64,000 nt of DNA from Mesobacillus maritimus (GTDB lineage: Bacteria; Bacillota; Bacilli; Bacillales; Cytobacillaceae): contig NZ_JAMBNR010000008.1 in the NCBI RefSeq assembly GCF_023715205.1, positions 1 to 64,000 on the forward strand, in the 5' to 3' direction. The position numbers were made by a program, and so were the translations under genes. Shown one piece after another: positions 44,901 to 54,754 of the stretch (positions within the stretch are counted from its first letter, which is position 1; each line of letters opens with the position of its first letter). The notes under the pieces are model-generated. The model searched no databases, was not told the origin of the DNA, and saw only the letters and a program-made list of their open reading frames with translations.

Positions 44901-46955
44901 CTAATATGCATCAACCTGTCTTCCCCAATGACGATGCTTTGCGATACCGTTTACAAATTTATCCACAAACACTTCTAAGTTATCATTTAAAATCACTCCT
45001 TCACTTTGTCCGAGGCCCTCTTCTTCTAGCCAACTTTTCCCATCGTGCGTTGCTCCAATTGTTTTATAATGCTGAAAGGCTTCATATACAAACTGACTAG
45101 CATCCTTATTATACCGCGAACTTTTAGCGCTACCTCTCACAATATATACCGCATCAAATATTACCGAATCGGCAGTCAACATCGTATGGTCTACTTCCAA
45201 CTCTGTTCCATCATGTCCCGTAATGCTTCCTAGATTTTCACTAATAATCTCAGGTTGTAAACCGTTATCTTTTAATCGATCCAAAACAAACTTTATTTCT
45301 GATCCATGAAAACCTTCTGTGACAATAACTGCTACTTTTCGAGTGACAGCAGTTTTGTTCGTATTCATTTGGCTAAGCGCTGGCGAGGACTTCACTACGT
45401 TTGAACCGCCTCCCTTTGGAGGAGCTGCACCGATATTTTTAGCAAAAGTGGTCGCTAATTCAAGACTAACATTTGCAAACATTTCAACGACTTGCTGTCT
45501 TACCCATCTGTTTTTTACTTTTTGTAGTTCAAAGCTAAAGGCATCGATAATATGTTGTTTTTCAGGTTGACTCATGCTGTTCCAAAATAATGTAGCTTGT
45601 GAGAAATGATCTTTAAAACTTTCGCTTCTTGCGCGAACTTTTTTGCCTTCTACCTTTTCTTGATAATGCTCAAATCCACCTTCCTCTACACTTGCAGGAG
45701 TTGGAGTGTTTCCAGCTAGAGAGTTTTTGTGATAACTAACTTTCCCTACATTGATGGTTTGGCGATGATAGCCATCGCGCTGATTATTATGAAAAGGACA
45801 AACAGGTCGATTAATAGGGATTTCGTGAAAATTCGGTCCACCTAACCGAATTAATTGGGTATCTGTATAGGAAAATAGACGAGCTTGCAAAAGAGGGTCA
45901 TTGGTAAAATCAATCCCTGGTACCACATGACCAGGATGAAACGCCACTTGTTCATTTTCCGCAAACACATTATCGACATTTCGATTTAAAGTCATTTTCC
46001 CAATCAAATGGACCGGAACATCTTCCTCAGGCCAAATCTTTGTCGAATCGAGAATATCAAACCCAAATTTAAATTCTTCTTCTTCCCGAATGATCTGGAC
46101 CCCAAGTTCAAATTCAGGGTAATTTCCTTTTTCAATATTCTCCCATAAATCTCGGCGATGATAATCTGGGTCTACCCCAGAAATTTTTTGTGCCTCCTCC
46201 CATATAAGTGAATGAGCCCCTAGTTTCGGTTTCCAATGGAATTTGACAAAATGGGCTTTTCCACGTTCATTGACAAATCGAAAGGTATGAACACCAAACC
46301 CTTCCATCATCCTAAAACTTCTTGGAATTGCTCGGTCTGACATTAACCACATGACCATATGTGCCGATTCTTGGTTGTTTGCCACGAAGTCCCAAAATGT
46401 ATCATGGGCAGAAGAAGCTTGCGGAATTTCGTTATGCGGTTCTGGTTTAATTGCGTGAACCACATCTGGAAATTTAATTCCATCTTGTATAAAAAAAACA
46501 GGCATATTGTTGGCTACTAAGTCATAATTTCCTTCTTCCGTATAAAACTTTGTTGCAATCCCACGCACATCCCGTACCGTATCTGCGGATCCACGGGAGC
46601 CGACTACTGTTGAAAAGCGGACAAACACCGGTGTTTTTTTTGTAGGATCTTGTAGAAATTTCGCCTTCGTATATTTTTTCATATTTTCGTAGACTTGGAA
46701 TTCTCCATGAGCTGAAAAGCCACGGGCATGGACGACACGTTCAGGTATCCGTTCATGATCAAAATGGGTTAATTTTTCTCTGAAATGAAAATCTTCCATT
46801 AGTGTTGGGCCACGCTCACCAGCTTTTAACGAGAATTCATCTTCCGACATTTTTAACCCTTGATTGGTTGTCAACTTTTTACCTTTATCGTTCACTCGGA
46901 AAAGCTCAAGTTGTTCATCCTTCCGATTTCGATCGCCATTACGTTGATCACTCAC
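44901..46955 (-). CDS. katE: Large-subunit heme catalase (KatE/HPII type)
   Basis: 684 residues. The catalase core has active-site His77 (RVVHARGFSAHG), the Asn in VANNMPVFFIQDG and heme-ligand Tyr in ARLFSYTDTQLIRLG. A C-terminal domain of about 150 residues (KVAVIVTEGFHGSEIKFVLD) has the DJ-1/PfpI fold typical of large catalases. These enzymes are stable and belong to stationary or general stress phases. The start is GTG 6 nt after AAAGGAGGAG. It is monocistronic, at the opposite side of the window from the KatX-like enzyme. No PerR or sigma-B site could be assigned. Confidence 0.93.
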   Translation of the reverse strand: MSDQRNGDRNRKDEQLELFRVNDKGKKLTTNQGLKMSEDEFSLKAGERGPTLMEDFHFREKLTHFDHERIPERVVHARGFSAHGEFQVYENMKKYTKAKFLQDPTKKTPVFVRFSTVVGSRGSADTVRDVRGIATKFYTEEGNYDLVANNMPVFFIQDGIKFPDVVHAIKPEPHNEIPQASSAHDTFWDFVANNQESAHMVMWLMSDRAIPRSFRMMEGFGVHTFRFVNERGKAHFVKFHWKPKLGAHSLIWEEAQKISGVDPDYHRRDLWENIEKGNYPEFELGVQIIREEEEFKFGFDILDSTKIWPEEDVPVHLIGKMTLNRNVDNVFAENEQVAFHPGHVVPGIDFTNDPLLQARLFSYTDTQLIRLGGPNFHEIPINRPVCPFHNNQRDGYHRQTINVGKVSYHKNSLAGNTPTPASVEEGGFEHYQEKVEGKKVRARSESFKDHFSQATLFWNSMSQPEKQHIIDAFSFELQKVKNRWVRQQVVEMFANVSLELATTFAKNIGAAPPKGGGSNVVKSSPALSQMNTNKTAVTRKVAVIVTEGFHGSEIKFVLDRLKDNGLQPEIISENLGSITGHDGTELEVDHTMLTADSVIFDAVYIVRGSAKSSRYNKDASQFVYEAFQHYKTIGATHDGKSWLEEEGLGQSEGVILNDNLEVFVDKFVNGIAKHRHWGRQVDAY

Positions 46956-47138
46956 AAGATCTCCTCCTTTACGTTAGATAATATGAACTCTCAGTACTCG
47001 ATATCCATAAAAGTACAGTTTTCTGTTATAGCCAACATTAACCGCTCTTTTACAAATAGGCTATGTAAATCCGTTGTTGTAAATCTCTTCTTCACTGACT
47101 TGCTCAAATCAACAAAGGTCTTTAAACTCTCATTAAAA

Positions 47139-47170
47139 AAGAGTTATAGTCCCCTCCGACTATAACTCTT
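47139..47170 (-). terminator. Terminator of the alpha/beta hydrolase gene
   Basis: Perfect 13-bp stem (47139-47151 with 47158-47170), loop CCCTCC, then six Ts on the minus strand, 9 bases past the stop. Confidence 0.9.
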
Positions 47171-47178
47171 CTTCTACA

Positions 47179-48147
47179 CTATTCTATATACTTCTCGACG
47201 AACTCCCAAACTGTATTCCAATACGTTTCGGGGTCGACCTTTTCAGCGTCTCCATGTCCTGCTTCTGGTATGATCAGTTTTTCTTTTTCAACATTTGCTG
47301 CTTCATATACCTCATCTACCATTTCGAACGGAACAAACGTGTCTTGATCTCCATGAATAAACAACATCGGTGTAGTGCTTTTTGCAACTTGCTCTACTGC
47401 ACTTGCCTCATACAAATCATAACCGGCCCGCAGCTTGGTTACTGTATTGGCTGCGTTCATTACTGGAAATTCAGGTAAACCAAACAAATCATCAAGTTGA
47501 TAAATAAATACATCACTAACGGATGCATATCCACAGTCCTCAACAATCACTTTCACATTTTCCGGCAAGTCCTCTTCCCCAGAACTCATCATTACAGTAG
47601 CACCACCCATGGAAACACCAAACAGAACGATTTCTGCCTCTGGATCTTTTTGAAGAATTTGATCGATCCATAACAACATATCCTTTCGATCATGCCACCC
47701 CATGCCAATATAGTCTCCTTCACTTTCCCCATGCCCTCGAAGGTCAGGCGCTAATACATGATAGCCTTGTTCGTAAAAGTTCCGAACATATCTTGTCATA
47801 TGTTTAGCTTTACTTGTGTATCCATGCACAACAATCGCCCACTTGTGTTCAGCAGGATCATTTTCGTAGACAAAAGCATTTAAATTAAGCTGAAGGACAT
47901 CTGTTGAGGTCACTTGCATTTGAATAGATGGGTGCTCTTTACTGAATCGATCATCTGCCAGTTTCGCTTCTTCTGCAACCGAGGCGAGCACAGCCTCACT
48001 TTCCTGTAAATGTGGATTACCTTCCAAGAATTCTTTTTCTTGATCTGCATTTAAAGCAAAATTATAAAAATAATTCCCTACAAACCCATATGCGATGATA
48101 AGGAGGATAACCAATGAAGCCCCCAAAATGATTATTTTCTTTTTCAT
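47179..48147 (-). CDS. Membrane-anchored alpha/beta hydrolase
   Basis: 322 residues. One N-terminal membrane segment (KIIILGASLVILLIIAYGFV) acts as an anchor, with the enzyme outside. Serine hydrolase features follow: nucleophile Ser179 in LFGVSMGGATV, the acid in FIHGDQDTFVP and the base His in EAGHGDAEK, plus HGY at 109-111 as oxyanion hole. It resembles YqkD-like Bacillus hydrolases of unknown substrate. The gene is monocistronic. Confidence 0.88.
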   Translation of the reverse strand: MKKKIIILGASLVILLIIAYGFVGNYFYNFALNADQEKEFLEGNPHLQESEAVLASVAEEAKLADDRFSKEHPSIQMQVTSTDVLQLNLNAFVYENDPAEHKWAIVVHGYTSKAKHMTRYVRNFYEQGYHVLAPDLRGHGESEGDYIGMGWHDRKDMLLWIDQILQKDPEAEIVLFGVSMGGATVMMSSGEEDLPENVKVIVEDCGYASVSDVFIYQLDDLFGLPEFPVMNAANTVTKLRAGYDLYEASAVEQVAKSTTPMLFIHGDQDTFVPFEMVDEVYEAANVEKEKLIIPEAGHGDAEKVDPETYWNTVWEFVEKYIE

Positions 48148-48419
48148 AGATTCTCTCCTGATTTCTTTTGTTTTGAACAGAATTTTGTTTAACCTTAGTG
48201 GTCTTAATTGACCTTTTCTATTACCCCCATATATAAATTTTACCTAACAGGAAGTTGCCTCGCAAATTCAAACGTTACTATTTTCCTATTTTTATCCTAA
48301 ACTGTTTGGAAGGATACCGTTCATTTTTTAGAATCCACTCCTGCATCAGGCTTTCGTTTCGCCAACAAAGATTTTGAACCTCCCCCGATTTGGCTATCCT
48401 ATAATAGGAGGTAGATTTG

Positions 48420-48944
48420 ATGATTGTATTTCATGGATCAACCAGACGAATTGATCAGTTTACAAGTGATATGATTACGCAACAACCATTACCAAATGAC
48501 ATCGATAGTATTGGTTACTGGTTTACTTCTGACATTGAGGCAGCCAAACCTTTTGCAATCGGCACAATGACGAGTTATGAAAAATCAGCATCAGAATTTT
48601 GGGAAGACGGTGAACCGAAAGTCGTCCAAATTGAACGTCCTGTTACTGGGTATATTTATAAAGTTTATATTGATGACCCGAAAATGAAAGTTTATGAAAC
48701 CTACGAAATGTTTATGGCAGAACGTGACCGCTACTGCGACTATTTTCGAAAACAGACTTGGAAGGATCCAGGCATTTTGTTAAACAAGCCAGAGGCCAAC
48801 CATAACTTTCGCAAACATTTAATTGGACAGAAATACGACGGATTTTTAATAAGAAATATACAGCTACATGAACGAAAAATGGATTTGTCTTGCTTTTTTG
48901 AACATGGAATTCTTCAAATTGCGCAAGTGATTCCCTTAGAGTAA
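48420..48944 (+). CDS. Unassigned protein with possible ADP-ribosyltransferase fold
   Basis: 174 residues from the ATG at 48420, 8 nt after AGGAGG (the frame opens with TTG at 48417). It begins MIVFHGSTRRIDQF, and at about 30-45 has SIGYWFTSDIEAAKPFAIG. An early H-G-S/T, then G-x-W/Y-F-T/S with a following alanine-rich helix, is the pattern of ADP-ribosyltransferase-like folds (H-Y-E class). The C-terminal region has LSCFFEHGILQIAQV, a possible late acid. The resemblance is weak and seen only by eye. It stands alone, with no antitoxin gene nearby. No signal peptide. Confidence 0.72.
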   Translation: MIVFHGSTRRIDQFTSDMITQQPLPNDIDSIGYWFTSDIEAAKPFAIGTMTSYEKSASEFWEDGEPKVVQIERPVTGYIYKVYIDDPKMKVYETYEMFMAERDRYCDYFRKQTWKDPGILLNKPEANHNFRKHLIGQKYDGFLIRNIQLHERKMDLSCFFEHGILQIAQVIPLE

Positions 48945-48973
48945 CAGGTTTAAAATATATGTATACGATTGAA

Positions 48974-48998
48974 AGCGCCGATTTCTACGATCGGCGCT
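48974..48998 (+). terminator. Terminator between convergent genes
   Basis: Perfect 9-bp GC-rich stem AGCGCCGAT (48974-48982) with 48990-48998, shared by the unassigned gene and the convergent SGNH hydrolase gene. Confidence 0.8.
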
Positions 48999-49018
48999 CT
49001 TGGTTCTTAAGTTCTTAA

Positions 49019-50110
49019 CTATGAATCTGTGAATCCAACTTCATGCGAGGCTTCTTCCTGTTGATCAGGTGGTTCATTTCCGATGCTATCAGAAGAAACT
49101 TCAGCTTCTACATCAATTTCTTCCATAAAATAAAGCACTCGTTGGGCCATCAGTTTATATCCTCGAGTATTTGGATGGAAATAGTCTTCTGCAAGCAAAT
49201 CTTGAGTGGAATGGACAAATAAATCAGCAACAGGGATATATTCAACATTCTCATATTCTTCAGTAACTGATTTACCAGTATCATTCCAGTTTGTCATGAT
49301 CATACCTAATTCTTCAATCTCACCAAAATGACCCTCAAATGGATTATAAAAACCAACTAAATAAATTTGCGTATTGGAATTAATTTCATTGATTTTATCA
49401 AAGATGGCTCTCAATCGTTTTCGATATTCAACCCGCTCTTCTTCAAACGGCTCAAGCGTCAAATTCATAAAATTATTTTTTACGACTTTCATAATATCAT
49501 TGGACCCAATCGTAATCAGTACGACATCTGCTTTACGAATAGACGCTTCAATTTCTTGTTGCTCTAGGCGCTTAAGCAATTGATCTGTTCGGTTTCCTCT
49601 TTTTCCATAGTTCTCGATTCTCACATTGACATGATTGTCTTCAAATGTGTGATTCAAGATCCCAACGTAGCCACCACTTTCCGTTTCGTCGCCTACTCCC
49701 TGAGTCAACGAGTCCCCGATTGCTACTATTTTCAATTCCTTTTTAAATAGATTTAAAGTACCTTCAATTACTTCCCTTACTTTTTCCTTTATCTCCGTTC
49801 GAATTGAATGTTCTTTTTCAGCGTCAACTCCATCCAGCTCGTCATCCTCAGCAACGGCAGCAGGCCCATCTTCTACCAGTTCCTCTTCTGTTTCTTCTTT
49901 TTCTTCTTTTTCCATTTCCTCCACAAGATCTTCAAGTAACGGCTCTTCCCCATTTGAAACCTGCTGTGAAAGTTGTTCAGCCGGAACCAATGCCTCCCTG
50001 TTCACACTAACAGGCGCAGACCTTTGATTCAGATTCACAAACAAGAAAAAGATAAGAAAGCAAAGTCCTAGTAGACTCACAATAAAGGTAATTGCTTTCC
50101 TCCTATCCAC
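49019..50110 (-). CDS. Membrane-anchored SGNH/GDSL hydrolase (YpmR-like)
   Basis: About 363 residues. The GTG at 50110 is preferred (GAGGG upstream); the frame opens at 50128. A single membrane anchor (AITFIVSLLGLCFLIFFLFV) precedes a Glu-rich linker of about 90 residues, then an SGNH domain: Ser in VAIGDSLTQGVGD, Gly in GNRTDQLL, Asn in TIGSNDIM and the Asp-His pair in EDYFHPNTRGY. It is a lipase/esterase-type enzyme outside the membrane, related to B. subtilis YpmR. The substrate is unknown. Confidence 0.87.
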   Translation of the reverse strand: MDRRKAITFIVSLLGLCFLIFFLFVNLNQRSAPVSVNREALVPAEQLSQQVSNGEEPLLEDLVEEMEKEEKEETEEELVEDGPAAVAEDDELDGVDAEKEHSIRTEIKEKVREVIEGTLNLFKKELKIVAIGDSLTQGVGDETESGGYVGILNHTFEDNHVNVRIENYGKRGNRTDQLLKRLEQQEIEASIRKADVVLITIGSNDIMKVVKNNFMNLTLEPFEEERVEYRKRLRAIFDKINEINSNTQIYLVGFYNPFEGHFGEIEELGMIMTNWNDTGKSVTEEYENVEYIPVADLFVHSTQDLLAEDYFHPNTRGYKLMAQRVLYFMEEIDVEAEVSSDSIGNEPPDQQEEASHEVGFTDS

Positions 50111-50286
50111 TTCATCCCTCACCACCATCTATCGTAAAATCCTAATCTAATTTACCAACAAACATAGAAAACCATCATACTATAAGTCTACCTATTTTAG
50201 CACGACTCAAAACATGCCGTAAAACAACAAAATCTAGAAAAAAACTCACAGCCTTCATCGTATACTTATAGTATTATATTCCTATA

Positions 50287-50340
50287 TAAGTCACTGTGAC
50301 GCCCCGAAAAATCTTGTTTCACAACACATTGTTCCACGGG
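50287..50340. repeat. Dispersed repeat copy (GACGCCCCGAA type)
   Basis: CACTGTGACGCCCCGAA, TCTTGTTTCACA and GTTCCAC in the same order and spacing as the copy at 19651-19702. 50129-50360 has no gene. Confidence 0.65.
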
Positions 50341-50360
50341 TTTCTACGTCTACAACAACG

Positions 50361-50401
50361 AAAAACACCGCCCCTTGTCAGTACAATTGAAAGGGGCGGT
50401 G
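50361..50401 (-). terminator. Terminator of the sigma-54 operon
   Basis: Perfect GC-rich 11-bp stem (50366-50376 with 50391-50401) followed by five Ts on the minus strand, downstream of mmsA. Confidence 0.85.
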
Positions 50402-50509
50402 CTTTTATTGAAATCTTTGAAACTCTCTTTATGAATAATGATGGAAGGGATGAAGGCTTTGATATTTCGGTCAAATATTGCCTTTAACCCGAACCTGATT
50501 TTTTGCTTT

Positions 50510-51970
50510 TTATTGATAGCGTGCAGTTAGCATTTTCCGTCTTGTATAAAATTCAACTCCGTCTGACCCGTTTGCATGTAAATCACCGTAGAAGGAGTTT
50601 TTCCATCCAGAGAATGGGAAGAAAGCCATTGGAGCTGGAACGCCGACATTCACTCCAAGCATTCCTACTTCAATGTTTTCTCTGAAATAACGGACTGCTT
50701 TTGAACTGTCAGTAAACAGACAAGCGCCGTTTCCAAAATCAGATTTATTGGTTAACTCAATTGCTTCTTCTAAGTTATCAACACGTACGATCGAAAGCAC
50801 TGGGGCAAAGATTTCTTCTTTCCAAATTTTCATCGAAGGATTAACATTATCAAAAATAGTTGGTCCAATGAAATAGCCATTTGCATGGTATGCTTCATCT
50901 TTACGACCGTCACGGATTAACTTCGCTCCTTCTTGCTCCCCAATTTCAATGTATTTCGCTGTTCTATCTTTGTTTTCTTGACGGATAACTGGTCCTAAAA
51001 ACACATCTTCATCTAATCCATTACCAATTTTAATTTCGTTGGCTGTTTCATTTAATTTAGCAATTAGTTTGTCTGCTACATCACCAACCGCAACGACAAC
51101 CGAGCAAGCCATACATCTTTCACCTGCAGAACCATATGCCGCACCAATAATTTCTTTTACCGCTGCATCTATATCCGCATCCGGCATCACAATGCTGTGG
51201 TTTTTCGCACCAGCAAGTGCTTGAACGCGCTTGCCATTTGCAGCAGCAGACTTATAGATATACTCAGCGACTGGCTGAGACCCGACGAAAGAAATCGCTG
51301 GAACATCTTCATGGTCTAATAAGCCGTTCACAATATCATGCGCACCATGAACAATGTTGAAAACACCATCTGGTAGCCCTGCTTCTTTAAATAATTCGGC
51401 TAAACGATTAGCAAGAATCGGTGTTCGCTCAGAAGGCTTTAGTACAAACGTATTTCCACAAGCAATCGCCAGTGGGAACATCCAACAAGGTACCATCATT
51501 GGGAAGTTAAATGGTGTGATGCCCCCCACTACCCCTACAGGATAGCGGTACATACCAGACTCAATTCCAGTTGCAATATCAGGAAGTTGTTTTCCCATCA
51601 TAAGCGATGGCGCACCAGCAGCAAACTCGACGCATTCAATTCCACGTTGAACTTCACCGTAAGCTTCTTTAAAGCTCTTTCCGTTTTCTTTTGTAATTAA
51701 AGTCGCTAGTTCATCCCAGTTTTCTACTAATAATTGTTGATATTTAAATAGAATACGAGCACGTCTTGGTACCGGTGTTTTGCTCCATGTTTTGAATGCT
51801 TCTTTCGCCACTTGAACCGCTTCATCTAAATCTTCACGAGTCGAAATTGGAACTCGTGCAAGTTCTTCTCCCGTTGCTGGGTTTGGAACGATATCATATT
51901 TTTCTGTTTTTGATTCTACCCACTGACCGTTGACAAAATTTTTAAGTGTTTGTGTAGTAGTTGTAGCCAT
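50510..51970 (-). CDS. mmsA: Methylmalonate-semialdehyde dehydrogenase (MmsA/IolA type)
   Basis: 486 residues, an aldehyde dehydrogenase-fold enzyme with nucleophile Cys286 ([10 protein letters not shown]). The position of the usual general-base glutamate reads [11 protein letters not shown], the mark of the CoA-acylating MmsA group, which oxidises malonic or methylmalonic semialdehyde with loss of CO2 to acetyl-CoA or propionyl-CoA. It is the last gene of an operon with a GntP permease and an iron alcohol dehydrogenase, 28 bp after the permease. That setting differs from the usual valine or inositol clusters and suggests that it takes the aldehyde made by the dehydrogenase. Confidence 0.92.
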   Translation of the reverse strand: MATTTTQTLKNFVNGQWVESKTEKYDIVPNPATGEELARVPISTREDLDEAVQVAKEAFKTWSKTPVPRRARILFKYQQLLVENWDELATLITKENGKSFKEAYGEVQRGIECVEFAAGAPSLMMGKQLPDIATGIESGMYRYPVGVVGGITPFNFPMMVPCWMFPLAIACGNTFVLKPSERTPILANRLAELFKEAGLPDGVFNIVHGAHDIVNGLLDHEDVPAISFVGSQPVAEYIYKSAAANGKRVQALAGAKNHSIVMPDADIDAAVKEIIGAAYGSAGERCMACSVVVAVGDVADKLIAKLNETANEIKIGNGLDEDVFLGPVIRQENKDRTAKYIEIGEQEGAKLIRDGRKDEAYHANGYFIGPTIFDNVNPSMKIWKEEIFAPVLSIVRVDNLEEAIELTNKSDFGNGACLFTDSSKAVRYFRENIEVGMLGVNVGVPAPMAFFPFSGWKNSFYGDLHANGSDGVEFYTRRKMLTARYQ

Positions 51971-51998
51971 AATAATATTTCCCCTTCACAATGTATTT

Positions 51999-53351
51999 TT
52001 AGAAAATTGAATATAAAAGTACAGCTAGTGCTAAAACAATCGTCGGCATGACAACGCTGAGCATAAAGATTGGTCCGTAAGCGCGTTTATGTGTTTCTCC
52101 ACAGATGGCGCGAATCGTTGTGACTACATAACCATTGTGCGGCAATGAATCCAAACCCCCCGATGCTAATGCAGAAATACGGTGCATCGCTCCTGGATCT
52201 AGTCCTTGAGCCATATACATTGGTGACAAAATTGGTAACGCAATACCCAGTCCGCCTGATGCGGATCCAGTGATTCCACAAATAAGCGTTACGGCAATAG
52301 CTAGTCCCATTAATGGTGGTCCAGGTAGATTGACGAGTCCATCAACAACCGTATTAAAAGCAGCGACTTGGGCGGCCACACTTCCAAAACCTACAACTGC
52401 ACATGTATTTGCTGCCGCTACTAAGGCATCTTGAGCACCTTTCGCCAAGGCAGCCCAGAATTCTTGTAAAAACTTAAACATCAATACACAAGCGAGTAAA
52501 ATTCCACTTCCTAACGAAATTAAAGCGGCTCCTGTTGAAGACGTGAAATTTGAAAATGTATTTAACATGACAATTACAGATATAAGTGGTAAAACCGCAA
52601 ACACTACATTTGGCAATTCCTGCCCCTTTGCGGTTGAACTTGGCTTTTGTGCTTCCAGTTCTTCTGCAGCCAAAGCGGAAGCCGTTTCATTTGAAGCGGT
52701 TGGCTGATTGGGCAAGCTGAATGTTTCTCCATTTGCCACAGCCTTTTTCACCATTCTTCCTAACATTAAACCACCGACTACCATGATTATCAAAGCCATT
52801 AATACCCCAATGATGCCACCTGCAGTTGGTTTTGTACCAAAATATTCAGTTGGGATCAGGTTCTGGATTTCAGGTGATCCTGGTGCCGTCATCGTGAAAG
52901 AAATCGATCCAAATACTAATGCTGCTGGAATAAAACGATGCGGCAAGTTTGCCACTTTAAATAAAGAAACGGCAATCGGATATACCGCAAAACCTACAAC
53001 AAAAAGACTTACGCCGCCATAGGTCATCAACGCTGCAGCAGCTACAACAGCGAAAACAGCACGAGAAGGTCCAAGCGTATTTTTCACCCAATTGGCAATA
53101 CTATCAGCTGCTTTCGTTTCCTGCATAATTTTCCCGAAAATCGCCCCTAAGAGGAAAATCAGAAACCAAGATTTAAAATATCCGGTAAATCCTGTCATAT
53201 AATGGTCTGTTAACGCCGTTTCAAGATTTAAACCGCCTGTAATCGCAACAACCACTGCACTAATGATTGCGGCAACAATAATATTGATTCCCTTCATCGT
53301 TAAATACATTAATAGGATTAGTGAAGCAATCAAACCAAGCATCCCTAACAT
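51999..53351 (-). CDS. GntP-family permease
   Basis: 450 residues, about 12 membrane spans. It carries GntP/HBT family sequences such as APGSPEIQNLIPTEYFGTKP and CGITGSASGGLGIALPIL, in equivalent places of the two halves, and ALASGGLDSLPHNGYVV near the end. The family imports gluconate, hydroxybutyrate and other small carboxylates with protons. It lies between an alcohol dehydrogenase and MmsA and probably imports their substrate. AGGGGGAA precedes the ATG. Confidence 0.88.
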   Translation of the reverse strand: MLGMLGLIASLILLMYLTMKGINIIVAAIISAVVVAITGGLNLETALTDHYMTGFTGYFKSWFLIFLLGAIFGKIMQETKAADSIANWVKNTLGPSRAVFAVVAAAALMTYGGVSLFVVGFAVYPIAVSLFKVANLPHRFIPAALVFGSISFTMTAPGSPEIQNLIPTEYFGTKPTAGGIIGVLMALIIMVVGGLMLGRMVKKAVANGETFSLPNQPTASNETASALAAEELEAQKPSSTAKGQELPNVVFAVLPLISVIVMLNTFSNFTSSTGAALISLGSGILLACVLMFKFLQEFWAALAKGAQDALVAAANTCAVVGFGSVAAQVAAFNTVVDGLVNLPGPPLMGLAIAVTLICGITGSASGGLGIALPILSPMYMAQGLDPGAMHRISALASGGLDSLPHNGYVVTTIRAICGETHKRAYGPIFMLSVVMPTIVLALAVLLYSIF

Positions 53352-53381
53352 ACTATTCCCCCTATACCCCTTTGATGTCTA

Positions 53382-54578
53382 TTAACTGACTGTTTCTTCG
53401 GTGCTGAACTGGTACTCGTAGCAAACATGATATAAATCTACTAATTCACTAAATGTCGGAACTCTTGGATTATTCGCAGGACTGCCACTATCAATTGCGT
53501 CTACTGCCATTTTATCAACCGCAGTTTCAAAGGCTTGCTGGTCGATTCCCCATCCTTTCAAGTTTGGAATATTTAATTGCTGACAAAGTTCTTTAACCGA
53601 TTTGACCGCAATTTCAGCTGCTTCTTCGTTGGAAAGTCTTTCGCTTTCAGGTTTGAAAATTCGCCCGATATCCGCTAAGCGGTCAATGCAAGCTTCTTTA
53701 CTAAACTCAAGAACCGCAGGTAACAGCATCGCATTTGAAATTCCGTGTGGAACATGGAATAAAGCTCCTATGGGTCTCGACATTCCGTGAACAAGACAAA
53801 CCGATGCATTTGAAAACGCAATCCCTGCCTGATAAGAACCTAATGACATTGCCTCACGCGCATCGACATTTTCGCCGTCATTGTAAGCGATCAACAAATT
53901 ATCCAGAATTAATTTCATTGCTGATAAAGCAAGTGTATCTGTCATTGGATGAGCCTTCTTCGATAAATAAGCTTCAATCGCGTGGCTCAAGGCATCCACT
54001 CCAGTGGCAGCGGTTACATTCTTTGGCGACGATAGTGTCAAGAGTGGGTCAACAATCGCAACATCTGGCATAAACGCTGGCTGTTTAATCATCATCTTGA
54101 CATCATTCTTCGTATTCGTAATAACGGTTACATCCGTTGCCTCAGAACCAGTCCCTGCTGTTGTTGGAATTGCAATATGCGAAACCGGATCGTTTGCGGC
54201 GATTTTATTGCCTCCCATATAGTCGCCAATATACCCTTCGTTTGTAGCAAGAACAGCAATGGCTTTCGCAGTGTCAATGCAACTTCCTCCACCTAAAGAA
54301 ATGACTATGTCACATTGTTCGCGTTTTAAAACATTTAGCGCTTCTGCCACATATTGATCGGTAGGCTCGGAATTAACGCCAAGATAGACCTCACTTTGAA
54401 TCTTTTGTTTTTGCAACAAAGATTGGCATTCTTTTACATAGCCAAGGCTGTCCATAATCTTGTCGCTAACAATAAGCGCTTTTTTTCCTTTTAGAGCCGC
54501 TTCTGTACCAACATTATCAAACGCCTTGCGACCATAATAAGTGGTTTGTGGTGTTCGTAAAATTGCAAATTTCTCCAT
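53382..54578 (-). CDS. Iron-containing alcohol dehydrogenase
   Basis: About 398 residues, a group III (iron) dehydrogenase. The NAD-binding region has VISLGGGSCIDTAKAIA and PTTAGTGSEATDVTVI; metal ligands lie in TGVDALSHAIEAYLS and VHGMSRPIGALFHVPHG. It would oxidise an alcohol or hydroxyacid to an aldehyde. The ATG at 54578 is preferred, 8 nt after AAGGGG. First gene of the operon, right behind a perfect sigma-54 promoter. With the permease and MmsA it suggests conversion of a hydroxyacid such as 3-hydroxypropionate or a hydroxybutyrate via its semialdehyde; the substrate is an inference. Confidence 0.9.
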   Translation of the reverse strand: MEKFAILRTPQTTYYGRKAFDNVGTEAALKGKKALIVSDKIMDSLGYVKECQSLLQKQKIQSEVYLGVNSEPTDQYVAEALNVLKREQCDIVISLGGGSCIDTAKAIAVLATNEGYIGDYMGGNKIAANDPVSHIAIPTTAGTGSEATDVTVITNTKNDVKMMIKQPAFMPDVAIVDPLLTLSSPKNVTAATGVDALSHAIEAYLSKKAHPMTDTLALSAMKLILDNLLIAYNDGENVDAREAMSLGSYQAGIAFSNASVCLVHGMSRPIGALFHVPHGISNAMLLPAVLEFSKEACIDRLADIGRIFKPESERLSNEEAAEIAVKSVKELCQQLNIPNLKGWGIDQQAFETAVDKMAVDAIDSGSPANNPRVPTFSELVDLYHVCYEYQFSTEETVS

Positions 54579-54610
54579 GTGTTTCACCCCTTGTTTATTT
54601 TCACTTTTTT

Positions 54611-54630
54611 AATTGCAAGAAGTGTGCCAA
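54611..54630 (-). promoter_or_regulatory. Sigma-54 (-24/-12) promoter
   Basis: On the minus strand: TTGGCAC, five bases, TTGC (54630 down to 54615), an exact match to the TGGCAC-N5-TTGC consensus, 33 bp upstream of the dehydrogenase start. The adjacent regulator is an enhancer-binding protein, as this promoter requires. Confidence 0.93.
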
Positions 54631-54667
54631 CTTGTAAAAGCGATAAAATAAACATTTTCACCATAAA

Positions 54668-54720
54668 AAAGTGTATTCACTACACTACAACTGTAGGAAA
54701 AGTGTAGTGGATACACTACA
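54668..54720. promoter_or_regulatory. Two enhancer sites for the sigma-54 activator
   Basis: Site 2 (54703-54720) is the perfect palindrome TGTAGTGGATACACTACA. Site 1 (54668-54683, AAAGTGTATTCACTAC) is an imperfect copy. Their centres are 36 bp apart (about three and a half turns) and lie about 50-85 bp upstream of the -24 element, fitting upstream activating sequences. Confidence 0.8.
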
Positions 54721-54754
54721 TCACAGACACAAAACTACTCTAAAAATAATTTAA

